Shown piece after piece: positions 25,275 through 33,675 of a DNA stretch of 64,000 nucleotides; position 1 is the stretch's first letter; each line of letters opens with the position of its first letter. Position numbers and translations under genes: made by a program. Below the pieces are notes generated by a model. That model did not search any database and was not told the DNA's origin. It worked only from the letters and a program-made list of their open reading frames with translations. Source of the DNA: Pseudomonas viridiflava (lineage in GTDB: Bacteria > Pseudomonadota > Gammaproteobacteria > Pseudomonadales > Pseudomonadaceae); assembly GCF_900590885.1 (NCBI RefSeq), contig NZ_UUON01000045.1, forward strand, positions 1 to 64,000. Direction: 5' to 3'.

Positions 25275-27107
25275 TTAATCGCCTCCGCTCGCCGCATCGG
25301 CGCTCGTATCCAGGGGAATGGCAGGTTTGGCGTCAGGCTTGGCCCACCAGGTGGCGGTGCCGACGTCGTAGCGCGGTGGGGTTTTCGGGTGGCCGAGGTG
25401 GTCCCAGTACGCCACGCGGAAGGTTTTGATGTGCCAGTTGGGGATCACGTAGTAGCCAAATTGCAGCACGCGGTCCAGCGCCTTGGCGTGGGCCACCAGG
25501 CTTTGGCGCGAGTCAGCGTCGATCAACTCCTCCACCAGTTGGTCCACGGCCGGGTCCTTGAGCCCCATGTAGTTGCGGCTGCCGGGTTTGTCGGCGCTGG
25601 AGGACTTCCAGAATTCGCGCTGCTCGTTACCCGGCGAGGTGGATTGCGGGAAGCTGCCCACCAGCATGTCGAAGTCCCGCGAGCGCAAGCGGTTGACGAA
25701 CTGCGAGACGTCGACCCGGCGTATCACCAGGTCGATGCCGAGGTCGGCCAGGTTGCGCTTGAAGGGCAGCAGGATGCGCTCGAACTCGGTCTGGGCCAGC
25801 AGGAACTCGATGGTCACCGGTTTGCCGGTGGTGTCGACCATCTTGTCGTCGACGATGCGCCAGCCGGCTTCCTGCAACAGCTGGTAGGCCTCGCGTTGCT
25901 GGGTGCGGATCATGCCGCTGCCGTCGGTTTTCGCTGGTGCAAAGGCCTGGGTGAAGACCTCGGCAGGGATCTTGTCGCGTAGCGGTTCGAGGATTTTCAG
26001 CTCATCCGGGCCGGGCAGGCCGGTGGCGGCCATTTCCGAGTTTTCGAAGTAACTGCGGGTGCGCGTGTAGGCACCGTTGAACAGCTGTTTATTGCTCCAC
26101 TCGAAATCCAGCAACAGGCTGATGGCCTTGCGCACGCGCACATCCTGGAACATCGGCTTGCGCGTATTGAACACAAAACCCTGCATGCCGGTGGGGTTGC
26201 CGTTGGGGATTTCTTCCTTGATCAGCCGACCCTCGGCCACCGCCGGGATGTTGTAGGCGTTGGCCCAGTTTTTTGCGCTGAACTCCAGCCAGTAGTCGAA
26301 CTGGCCGGCCTTCAAGGCTTCCAGTGACACCGTGCTGTCGCGGTAGTAGTCGGTGATGCGGTTATCGAAGTTGTAGAAGCCTTTGGTGATCGGCAGGTCC
26401 TTGGCCCAGTAATCCTTGACCCGCTCGTAGCGGATCATGCGCCCGGCCTTGACCTCGGCAATCTTGTACGGCCCGCTGCCCAGCGGTATTTCCAGATTGC
26501 CCTTGGCAAAGTCCCGCGTGGCCCACCAGTGCTTGGGCAATACCGGCAGTTGCCCGAGGATCAGCGGCAATTCGCGGTTATTGGTGCGCTTGAACTTGAA
26601 CAGCACGCGCAACGGGTCTTCGGCGACCACTTCGTCGACGTCGGCGTAGTAGGTGCGGTAGATCGGCGAGCCTTCCTTGATCAGTTCCTGAAAGGTGAAC
26701 ACCACATCTTCGGCGCGGATCGGGTGGCCGTCATGGAAGCGCGCTTCGGGGCGCAGGTAGAAGCGCACCCAGCTGTTGTCCGGAGCCTTTTCGATCCTGC
26801 CGGCGACCAGGCCATATTCGGTGATCGGTTCGTCCAGGCTTTGCATGGCCAGCGTGTCGTAGATCAGGCTGACGTTGTCGGCCGGCACGCCCTTGCTGAT
26901 AAACGGGTTGAGGCTGTCGAAGCCGCCCATGCTCGATTCGCGGAAGGTGCCACCCTTTGGGGCGTTGGGGTTGACGTAGTCGAAGTGCTTGAAGTCGGCG
27001 GGGTATTTCGGCGGTTCGTTGTACAGCGTCAACGCATGTTGCGGCGCGGCGTGGGCCGCGCTGCACAGCAACAGGCTGGCGATCAGTGCATGGCGCAAAA
27101 GCATCAT
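25275..27107 (-). CDS. nppA2: Peptide ABC transporter substrate-binding protein 2 (YejA/NppA2 type)
   Basis: This is a 610-residue periplasmic binding protein of the family-5 type. The signal peptide MMLLRHALIASLLLCSAAHA is followed by APQHALTLYNEPPKYPADFK. Typical motifs are LRPEARFHDGHPIRAEDVVF, LGSGPYKIAEV and FLLAQTEFERILLPF. The start at 27107 is chosen for the signal peptide and GGAGAAAGCCCA upstream; the frame is open far beyond it without likeness. It overlaps the end of its paralogue nppA1 by 4 bases. The two are clearly related throughout, so they arose by tandem duplication. Confidence 0.93.
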   Translation of the reverse strand: MMLLRHALIASLLLCSAAHAAPQHALTLYNEPPKYPADFKHFDYVNPNAPKGGTFRESSMGGFDSLNPFISKGVPADNVSLIYDTLAMQSLDEPITEYGLVAGRIEKAPDNSWVRFYLRPEARFHDGHPIRAEDVVFTFQELIKEGSPIYRTYYADVDEVVAEDPLRVLFKFKRTNNRELPLILGQLPVLPKHWWATRDFAKGNLEIPLGSGPYKIAEVKAGRMIRYERVKDYWAKDLPITKGFYNFDNRITDYYRDSTVSLEALKAGQFDYWLEFSAKNWANAYNIPAVAEGRLIKEEIPNGNPTGMQGFVFNTRKPMFQDVRVRKAISLLLDFEWSNKQLFNGAYTRTRSYFENSEMAATGLPGPDELKILEPLRDKIPAEVFTQAFAPAKTDGSGMIRTQQREAYQLLQEAGWRIVDDKMVDTTGKPVTIEFLLAQTEFERILLPFKRNLADLGIDLVIRRVDVSQFVNRLRSRDFDMLVGSFPQSTSPGNEQREFWKSSSADKPGSRNYMGLKDPAVDQLVEELIDADSRQSLVAHAKALDRVLQFGYYVIPNWHIKTFRVAYWDHLGHPKTPPRYDVGTATWWAKPDAKPAIPLDTSADAASGGD

Positions 27108-28933
27108 TGGGCTTTCTCCGAAGCTTTCAGCCACCACGCGCTCAGGCCCAGGCTGTAGGGCGGCGTGGTGACAAAGGCGAACCGGTTGCGGTAGGCCAGG
27201 CGATGATAGTTGAGGTACCAGTTGGGAATGCTGTAGTGCTGCCACAGCAGCACCCGGTCCAGGGCGCGGCCGGCGGCCAGTTGTTCTTCGCGGGTCTGCG
27301 CGGCCAGCAGTTGTTCCAGCAGGTGATCGACGATGGGGTTGTTGATGCCTGCGTAGTTCTTGCTGCCCTTGATCGCCGCCTGGCTGGAGTGGAAGTACTG
27401 CCACTGTTCCAGGCCGGGGCTCAGGGTCTGGTTGAGGGTGATCAGGATCATGTCGAAATCGAACTGGTCCAGGCGCTGCTTGTATTGCGCGCGGTCGACG
27501 GTGCGCAGGCGCGCGTCGATGCCGATGCTGATCAGGTTCTCGACGTAGGGCTGCAGGATGCGCTCCAGGTTCGGGTTGACCAGCAAAATCTCGAAGCGCA
27601 GCGGTTGCCCGTCCTTGTTCAGCAGGCGTTGCCCCGACAACTTCCAGCCGGCGTCGCCCAGCAAGGCGAGTGCGCGGCGCAGGGTCTCGCGGGGGATGCC
27701 GCGCCCGTCGGTCTGGGGCAGGCTGAACGGCTGGGTGAACAGGTTGGGCGGCAGTTGGTCGCGGTACGGCGAGAGCATCAGCCATTCATGGCCGGTGGGT
27801 ACGCCGGTGGCGGCGAATTCGCTGTTGGGGTAGTAGCTCAAGGTGCGTTTATACGCGCTGCTGAACAGGGTGCGGTTGGTCCACTCGAAGTCGAACATCA
27901 GCCCCAGGGCTTCGCGCACCTTGGTCTGGCTGAAGGTCGGCCGGCGGCTGTTCATGAACAGGCCCTGGCTCTGGGTCGGGATCTGGTGGGCGATCTGCGC
28001 CTTGATCACGTCGCCTCGGTTGACCGCCGGGAAGTTGTAGCCATTCGCCCAGTTCTTGGCCTGGTGCTCGATATAGATATCGAACTCGCCGGCCTTGAAG
28101 GCTTCGAACGCCACGTCGCTGTCGCGGTAAAACTCCACTTCGACCTTGTTGTAGTTGTAGAAACCCTGGTTGACCGGCAGGTCCTTGCCCCAGTAATCCT
28201 TGACCCGCTCGAACACCAGTTGCCGGCCCGGAGTGACCTTGCTGATACGGTACGGCCCGCTGCCCAGCGGCGGTTCGAAGGTGGTGGCCTTGAAGTCGCG
28301 GCCTTTCCAGTAATGCTGGGGCAATACCGGCAGCTCGCCCAGGCGCAAAATCAACAACGGGTTGCCGGCGCGCTTGAACACAAAGCGGATGCGGTGGCGG
28401 TTGAGGATGTCTACCCGCGCGACTTCCTGCAGATTGGTGCGGTACTGCGGGTGACCTTCGGTGAGTAGGGTGCGATAGGAAAACGCCACGTCGTAGGCGG
28501 TGATCGGCTTGCCATCATGAAAGCGTGCTTCAGGGCGCAGGTTGAACACCACCCAGCTGCGGTCCTCGCTGTATTCCACCGACTGGGCAATCAGCCCATA
28601 GCTGGACGTCGGCTCATCGCCGGACGGCGCATATTGGCCGGTGCCGACCATCAACGGTTCGTTCAGCTCATTGACGCCGTATTGCAGGAAATTGGGCGTG
28701 GAAACCGGGCTTGAGCCCTTGAAGGTGTAGGGGTTGAGCGTATCGAAGGTGCCAAATGCCATGACCCGCAAGGTCCCGCCTTTCGGCGCTGCAGGGTTAA
28801 CCCAGTCGAAGTGGGTGAATTTGGCCGGGTACTTGAGGCTGCCGAACTGCGTGTAACCGTGGCTTTCGGTAATCGTCGCGTTCGCACCAAAGCTCAAGGC
28901 CAGACTTATTAGTAGAAGGAGGGGACGCTTCAA
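27104..28933 (-). CDS. nppA1: Peptide ABC transporter substrate-binding protein 1 (YejA/NppA1 type)
   Basis: This 609-residue periplasmic binding protein opens the operon. The signal peptide MKRPLLLLISLALSFGANA is followed by TITESHGYTQFGSLKYPAKF. Shared family motifs are LRPEARFHDGKPITAYDVAF, LGSGPYRISKV and EVEFYRDSDVAFEAFKAGEF. It is similar to the next gene (for example VKDYWGKDLPVNQGFYNYN against VKDYWAKDLPITKGFYNFD). Two binding proteins feeding one permease complex would widen peptide range. A REPIN lies upstream, towards mltD. Confidence 0.93.
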   Translation of the reverse strand: MKRPLLLLISLALSFGANATITESHGYTQFGSLKYPAKFTHFDWVNPAAPKGGTLRVMAFGTFDTLNPYTFKGSSPVSTPNFLQYGVNELNEPLMVGTGQYAPSGDEPTSSYGLIAQSVEYSEDRSWVVFNLRPEARFHDGKPITAYDVAFSYRTLLTEGHPQYRTNLQEVARVDILNRHRIRFVFKRAGNPLLILRLGELPVLPQHYWKGRDFKATTFEPPLGSGPYRISKVTPGRQLVFERVKDYWGKDLPVNQGFYNYNKVEVEFYRDSDVAFEAFKAGEFDIYIEHQAKNWANGYNFPAVNRGDVIKAQIAHQIPTQSQGLFMNSRRPTFSQTKVREALGLMFDFEWTNRTLFSSAYKRTLSYYPNSEFAATGVPTGHEWLMLSPYRDQLPPNLFTQPFSLPQTDGRGIPRETLRRALALLGDAGWKLSGQRLLNKDGQPLRFEILLVNPNLERILQPYVENLISIGIDARLRTVDRAQYKQRLDQFDFDMILITLNQTLSPGLEQWQYFHSSQAAIKGSKNYAGINNPIVDHLLEQLLAAQTREEQLAAGRALDRVLLWQHYSIPNWYLNYHRLAYRNRFAFVTTPPYSLGLSAWWLKASEKAQ

Positions 28934-29027
28934 GTCAGAGATCCGATCCAGGCGGCTTGGGCTTTATGATCGGTACAGTAACAGCTTGTTCCGGTTGGAA
29001 AAAGCCAGTTGGAAACACCGCAGATCC

Positions 29028-29121
29028 AATGTGGGAGGGGGCTTGCCCCCGATAGTGGTGTATCAGCCAATGAATCGGGTGGCTGACAAACTGCTACTGG
29101 GGGCAAGCCCCCTCCCACATT
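29028..29121. repeat. Complete REPIN (paired inverted REP sequences)
   Basis: GTGGGAGGGGGCTTGCCCCC (29031-29050) and its reverse complement GGGGGCAAGCCCCCTCCCAC (29099-29118) enclose 48 bases, with outer AAT/ATT extending the pairing. This matches the mobile REPIN doublets of fluorescens-group genomes. It occupies the gap between nppA1 and mltD. Confidence 0.9.
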
Positions 29122-29144
29122 AGCTTTGCGGTGCTCTTCAAACC

Positions 29145-30554
29145 TTAGCGCGGGCCGGACACCACCAGCATCTGCCCCGGCTTCAACGCTTGGCCAGTGC
29201 GCGGGTTCCAGCGCTTGAGATGTTGCATCTCGACATTGAAACGCTTGGCGACGGTGTACAGCGAGTCGCCTTTCTTGATTTTGTATTGCACCGGCTTCTT
29301 GTCGGCCTTCGCCACCAGCTTGCGGGTGTCCTGCATCACCAGGGTCTGGCCGACCTTGAGTGCCTGGCCGTTGAGCTTGTTCCAGCGCTGCAGGTCATGC
29401 ACGTCGACCTTGTTGGCCTTGGCGATCAGCGTGAGGTTGTCGCCACTGCGCACCTTGTAGCTGCGGCTGCGCCCGGCAACACGCGCGGTCTCGACTTCGT
29501 CGAATACCTGCTTTTTCGGGCGCATGGCCAGCAGCTCTTCCGGCTTCATCGTCGACAGGGTACTGGTCAACAATTGCGCCTTGGAACTCGGCACAAGCAG
29601 ATGCTGCGGGCCGTCCAGGGTGGTGCGTTGCTTGAGCGCCGGGTTGAGCTGGAACAGCTCGTCTTCGTCGATCTCGGCCAACGCGGCGACCCGTGACAGG
29701 TCCATGCTTTGCTTGACTTCAACCACTTCGAAGTACGGCGTGTTGGCAATCGGGTTCAGGTTGACCCCGTAGGCCTCGGGAGCCAGCACCACCTGGGACA
29801 GCGCCAGGAACTTGGGCACGTAGTCCTTGGTTTCCTGGGGCAGGGGCAGGTTCCAGTAGTCGGTGGGCAGGCCGAGCTTCTCGTTGCGCTCGATGGCACG
29901 GCTGACCGTGCCTTCGCCGGCGTTATAGGCGGCCAGGGCCAGCAGCCAGTCGCCGTTGAACATATCGTGCAGACGGGTCAGATAGTCCAGGGCGGCGGTA
30001 GTGGAGGCGGTGATATCACGGCGGCCGTCGTAGGCGCGGGTCTGGCGCAGGTTGAAGTAGCGCCCGGTGGAGGGGATGAATTGCCACAGGCCGACCGCAT
30101 CGCTGCGCGAATAGGCCATTGGGTTGTAAGCACTTTCAATCACTGGCAGCAGCGCCAGCTCCAAGGGCATGTTGCGTTCTTCAAGGCGTTCGACGATGTA
30201 ATGAATGTAGAGACTGCCGCGTTCACCGGCGTTCTCCAGAAAGGACGGGTTGCTGGCGAACCACAAGCGCTGTTGCTCGATGCGCGGGTTGACGCCCAGG
30301 CCGTCCTGCAATTGAAAGCCCCGGCGCATGCGTTCCCAGACATCCTGGGGCACTTCGGGGCTGGGCTTCTCTGAAAGCCAAATAGGTTTTTGCTTGATCT
30401 TGGCGGCAAGATTGGGTTTGGGTTGCACGGTGGTTTGTGCAGCGTAATTTGTCGATTGGCAGCCCGCCAGAGTTGCGGACACGGCCACCGCCACAGCTTG
30501 AGCCAGGCGGGTCAATGCGTCTGAATGGTTGGATTTACGAATAGATGACGACAT
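29145..30554 (-). CDS. mltD: Membrane-bound lytic murein transglycosylase D
   Basis: This 469-residue lipoprotein cleaves peptidoglycan glycan strands. The signal peptide ends in the lipobox LAGC, so it is anchored to a membrane. The SLT domain has the catalytic Glu in LPVIESAYNPMA, then GLWQFIPSTGRYF and LALAAYNAGEGTV. Two clear C-terminal LysM domains are visible (SYKVRSGDNLTLIAKANKVD and QYKIKKGDSLYTVAKRFNVE), and a weaker third near VVEVKQSMDLSRVAAL. ATG 30554 is chosen over ATG 30578 as better fitting a short signal peptide. The neighbours gloB and rnhA match the P. aeruginosa order. Confidence 0.95.
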   Translation of the reverse strand: MSSSIRKSNHSDALTRLAQAVAVAVSATLAGCQSTNYAAQTTVQPKPNLAAKIKQKPIWLSEKPSPEVPQDVWERMRRGFQLQDGLGVNPRIEQQRLWFASNPSFLENAGERGSLYIHYIVERLEERNMPLELALLPVIESAYNPMAYSRSDAVGLWQFIPSTGRYFNLRQTRAYDGRRDITASTTAALDYLTRLHDMFNGDWLLALAAYNAGEGTVSRAIERNEKLGLPTDYWNLPLPQETKDYVPKFLALSQVVLAPEAYGVNLNPIANTPYFEVVEVKQSMDLSRVAALAEIDEDELFQLNPALKQRTTLDGPQHLLVPSSKAQLLTSTLSTMKPEELLAMRPKKQVFDEVETARVAGRSRSYKVRSGDNLTLIAKANKVDVHDLQRWNKLNGQALKVGQTLVMQDTRKLVAKADKKPVQYKIKKGDSLYTVAKRFNVEMQHLKRWNPRTGQALKPGQMLVVSGPR

Positions 30555-30652
30555 TGGCTGGAAGTAAGTTCCGGGCAAAAATGTCGGGCGATTCTAGAAA
30601 GCACTTTGGTTCCGGTCAACCATTCAGAAATTACGTATCAGATTGCATCCTG

Positions 30653-31420
30653 TTAGAACTTATCTTTCCACGCCCTCAAACTAGCAAACACCTCGGCCCC
30701 AGAGCGGTTGTCGCGGCCATTCCGTTCGTCCGCTTTTTCTTTAACGGATGTTTCAGAGGTACGTAGAAAAGGGTTAGTACGTTTTTCCAGGGCCAGATTG
30801 GAGGGCAGCGTCATCTCGCCGCGAGCCCGCAATTTCAGGACCTGTTCCACCCGTTCGGCTATATCGGCATTGTCCGGTTCCACCGCCTGGGCAAATTTGA
30901 GGTTACTTTGTGTGTATTCGTGGGTGCAGTACACCAGGGTGTCGGCGGGCAGGGCGGCCAGGCGTTCCAGCGAGGTGTGCATCTGCTCCGGAGTGCCTTC
31001 GAACAGGCGCCCGCAGCCGGCGGCGAACAGGGTGTCGCCACACAGCAGCACGCCCTGGTGATAAAAGGCGATATGGCCGAGGGTATGGCCGGGGACGGCG
31101 TACACGTCGAAGTCCCAGCCCAGCACGCTGATGCGGTCGTTATCGTGCAGCGCCACATCGCGCGCCGGGATCTTTTCACTGGCCGGGCCATAGACCTTGG
31201 CGCCGGTCACGCTTTTGAGCTGTTCGACGCCGCCGACATGGTCATGGTGATGGTGGGTGACGAGGATGTCGCTCAAGGTCCACTGCGGGTTCTGCTGGAG
31301 CCACGCCAGTACGGGCGCGGCATCGCCGGGGTCGACAGCGGCGCAGCGTTGCGAATGCGGGTCCTGTAACAACCAGATGTAGTTATCGGTGAAGGCGGGC
31401 AGGGCACTGATCTGTATCAT
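30653..31420 (-). CDS. gloB: Hydroxyacylglutathione hydrolase (glyoxalase II)
   Basis: This 255-residue enzyme of the metallo-beta-lactamase fold hydrolyses S-lactoylglutathione to lactate and glutathione, the second step of methylglyoxal detoxification. The dinuclear metal motif THHHHDHVGG is intact, with further ligands in VPGHTLGHIAFY, LLCGDTLFAAGCGRLFEG and CTHEYTQSNLKFA. ATG 31420 (MIQISALPAFTDNYIW) is the usual family start. It is divergent from the methyltransferase gene. Confidence 0.96.
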   Translation of the reverse strand: MIQISALPAFTDNYIWLLQDPHSQRCAAVDPGDAAPVLAWLQQNPQWTLSDILVTHHHHDHVGGVEQLKSVTGAKVYGPASEKIPARDVALHDNDRISVLGWDFDVYAVPGHTLGHIAFYHQGVLLCGDTLFAAGCGRLFEGTPEQMHTSLERLAALPADTLVYCTHEYTQSNLKFAQAVEPDNADIAERVEQVLKLRARGEMTLPSNLALEKRTNPFLRTSETSVKEKADERNGRDNRSGAEVFASLRAWKDKF

Positions 31421-31485
31421 TCTTCGATTCGCCAAGCTGAACACATTGGTGCATCTTAGAACGTCTAGGCGAATTGGAGAATGCA

Positions 31486-32244
31486 ATGACTGATAAAGCG
31501 TTCGCCCAGGCCGATCCTGAGTGGCTGGCCCTGATCAGCGCCGCGCGCGAATGGCTGTCCGGGCCGATCGGGCAATTTCTGCTGGATGAAGAACGGCGCA
31601 TGCTCGAAGACGAGCTGGGGCGGTTCTTCGGCGGTTACCTGGTGCATTACGGCCCGTCGGCCCAGACCCCGCCCGCGGCGCCGCAGGTGCAACGCAATGT
31701 GCGCCTGGGCGCGCCGTTGCCGGGGGTGGAAATCGTGTGCGAGGAACAGGCCTGGCCCTTGAGCGAGCACGCCGCCGATGTGGTGGTGTTGCAGCATGGC
31801 CTGGATTTCTGCCTGTCGCCCCACGGTTTGCTGCGCGAAGCGGCGAGCAGTGTACGCCCGGGTGGCCATTTGCTGATTATCGGCATCAACCCCTGGAGCA
31901 GTTGGGGCTTGCGCCATGTGTTCGCCCATGACGGCCTGCGCCAGGCGCGTTGCATCGCGCCATCACGGGTGGGCGACTGGCTGAACCTGCTGGGCTTTGC
32001 GCTGGAGAAACGCCGCTTCGGGTGCTATCGTCCGCCGCTTGCCTCGACCAAGTGGCAGGCACGCCTGGCCGGCTGGGAACGCCGCGCGGGGGCCTGGCAA
32101 CTGTCGGGTGGCGGCTTCTATTTACTGGTCGCACGCAAGATCGTGGTCGGGCTGCGACCGGTGCGCCAGGTCGCCCGTCAACCGATGGGCAAGCTGGTGC
32201 CGATGCCGATGGCCAAGGTCAATCGCAAGCAAAGCGAACCGTAA
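31486..32244 (+). CDS. Class I SAM-dependent methyltransferase
   Basis: This 252-residue protein has a Rossmann methyltransferase core: a strand resembling motif I near LGAPLPGVEIV, the acidic ADVVVLQHGLDFCLSPHGLL, and SVRPGGHLLIIGINPWSSWG typical of motif III. The glycine-rich loop is less canonical than in UbiE. It lies divergently from gloB and just before rnhA, an arrangement conserved in pseudomonads. The substrate is unknown. GGAG (31476-31479) sets ATG 31486. Confidence 0.85.
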   Translation: MTDKAFAQADPEWLALISAAREWLSGPIGQFLLDEERRMLEDELGRFFGGYLVHYGPSAQTPPAAPQVQRNVRLGAPLPGVEIVCEEQAWPLSEHAADVVVLQHGLDFCLSPHGLLREAASSVRPGGHLLIIGINPWSSWGLRHVFAHDGLRQARCIAPSRVGDWLNLLGFALEKRRFGCYRPPLASTKWQARLAGWERRAGAWQLSGGGFYLLVARKIVVGLRPVRQVARQPMGKLVPMPMAKVNRKQSEP

Positions 32245-32276
32245 AATCCTCTTTTTGATTTAAGACCGAGTAACCG

Positions 32277-32729
32277 ATGACTGACAGCGTAGAACTCTTC
32301 ACCGATGGCGCCTGCAAGGGCAACCCGGGCCCTGGCGGCTGGGGCGCATTGCTGGTGTGCAAGGGCGTGGAGAAGGAGTTGTGGGGCGGCGAAGCCAATA
32401 CCACCAACAACCGCATGGAGCTGATGGGCGCCATTCGCGGCCTGGAAGAACTCAAGCGGCGCTGCAACGTGCTGCTGGTGACCGACTCGCAATACGTGAT
32501 GAAAGGCATCAACGAGTGGATGGTCAACTGGAAGAAGCGCGGCTGGAAGACCGCCGCCAAGGAACCGGTTAAAAATGCCGACCTGTGGCAATTGCTCGAC
32601 GAGCAATGCAATCGCCATGACATCACCTGGAAGTGGGTGCGCGGGCACATCGGCCACCCGGGTAACGAACGCGCCGACCAGTTGGCCAATCGTGGCGTGG
32701 ACGAAGTGCGCGGCTACAAGCAAAGCTGA
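32277..32729 (+). CDS. rnhA: Ribonuclease HI
   Basis: This 150-residue enzyme removes RNA from RNA-DNA hybrids (R-loops, primers). All four catalytic acids are visible: Asp in LFTDGACKGNPGPGGWG, Glu in NRMELMGAI, Asp in LVTDSQYVMKGI and Asp in NERADQLANRG. Length matches the E. coli enzyme closely. It is followed 58 bases later by dnaQ, the conserved rnhA-dnaQ pair of proteobacteria (divergent in E. coli, co-directional here). Confidence 0.97.
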   Translation: MTDSVELFTDGACKGNPGPGGWGALLVCKGVEKELWGGEANTTNNRMELMGAIRGLEELKRRCNVLLVTDSQYVMKGINEWMVNWKKRGWKTAAKEPVKNADLWQLLDEQCNRHDITWKWVRGHIGHPGNERADQLANRGVDEVRGYKQS

Positions 32730-32787
32730 TGCCCGTCACGTGTTAACATCGCGCCCTTTGTATACCACCGTTGAGAGCTGAACCCTG

Positions 32788-33534
32788 ATGGCCATCCGAT
32801 CTGTTGTACTCGATACCGAAACCACCGGCATGCCGGTGACCGACGGCCACCGGATCATTGAAATCGGCTGTGTCGAGCTAATGGGTCGGCGCCTCACCGG
32901 GCGTCACTTCCACGTCTACCTGCAACCGGACCGCGACAGTGACGAAGGCGCGATCGGCGTCCACGGCATCACCGACGAGTTCCTCAAGGGCAAGCCGCGT
33001 TTCGCCGAGGTGGCCGACGAGTTCTTCGAATTCATCAACGGCGCCCAGTTGATCATCCACAACGCGGCGTTCGACGTCGGCTTCATCAACAATGAATTTG
33101 CCCTGATGGGGCAGACCGATCGCGCGGACATTTCCCGGCACTGCTCGATCCTCGACACCTTGATGATGGCGCGTGAGCGTCACCCCGGCCAGCGCAACAG
33201 CCTCGATGCGTTGTGCAAGCGATATGGCGTCGACAACTCCGGTCGTGAACTCCACGGCGCCTTGCTCGACTCCGAGATTCTCGCCGACGTCTACCTGACC
33301 ATGACCGGCGGGCAGACCAGCCTGTCCCTGGCGGGTAATGCCTCCGACGGCAGTGGTTCGGCGGAAGGCTCGGGCAACCGTCCTTCGGAAATCCGCCGTT
33401 TGCCGGCAGACCGCACGCCCACCACGATCATCCGCGCCAGCGAGCAGGACCTGGCCGAGCATGCGGTGCGGCTGGAAGCGATTGCGAAGTCGGCGGGTGC
33501 GCCGGCGTTGTGGACCCAGTTGACCCAGCAATAA
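32788..33534 (+). CDS. dnaQ: DNA polymerase III epsilon subunit (proofreading exonuclease)
   Basis: This 248-residue 3'-5' exonuclease has the DEDDh motifs: VLDTETTGMPVTDGHRIIEI (Exo I), LIIHNAAFDVGFINNEF (Exo II) and GRELHGALLDSEILADVYLT (Exo III, with the general-base His). The following GGQTSLSLAG is the beta-clamp binding peptide. The C-terminal segment after a Ser/Gly-rich linker binds the alpha subunit. A REP palindrome follows 24 bases after the stop. Confidence 0.97.
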   Translation: MAIRSVVLDTETTGMPVTDGHRIIEIGCVELMGRRLTGRHFHVYLQPDRDSDEGAIGVHGITDEFLKGKPRFAEVADEFFEFINGAQLIIHNAAFDVGFINNEFALMGQTDRADISRHCSILDTLMMARERHPGQRNSLDALCKRYGVDNSGRELHGALLDSEILADVYLTMTGGQTSLSLAGNASDGSGSAEGSGNRPSEIRRLPADRTPTTIIRASEQDLAEHAVRLEAIAKSAGAPALWTQLTQQ

Positions 33535-33557
33535 CCCTGCCTGAACGCAATCAAAAG

Positions 33558-33583
33558 GTGGGAGGGGGCAAGCCCCCTCCCAC
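33558..33583. repeat. REP palindrome
   Basis: GTGGGAGGGGGC-AA-GCCCCCTCCCAC, perfect 12-base arms. It lies between dnaQ and ldcA and probably serves as the dnaQ transcript end. Confidence 0.9.
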
Positions 33584-33675
33584 AGTTGATCTCCATCACT
33601 TACGAAATCTTCATTCGCGTCATCGCCGCCCAGCTTCTACCCTTGAGTGCATAGCCCTCAGGACTTCACGCCCCC

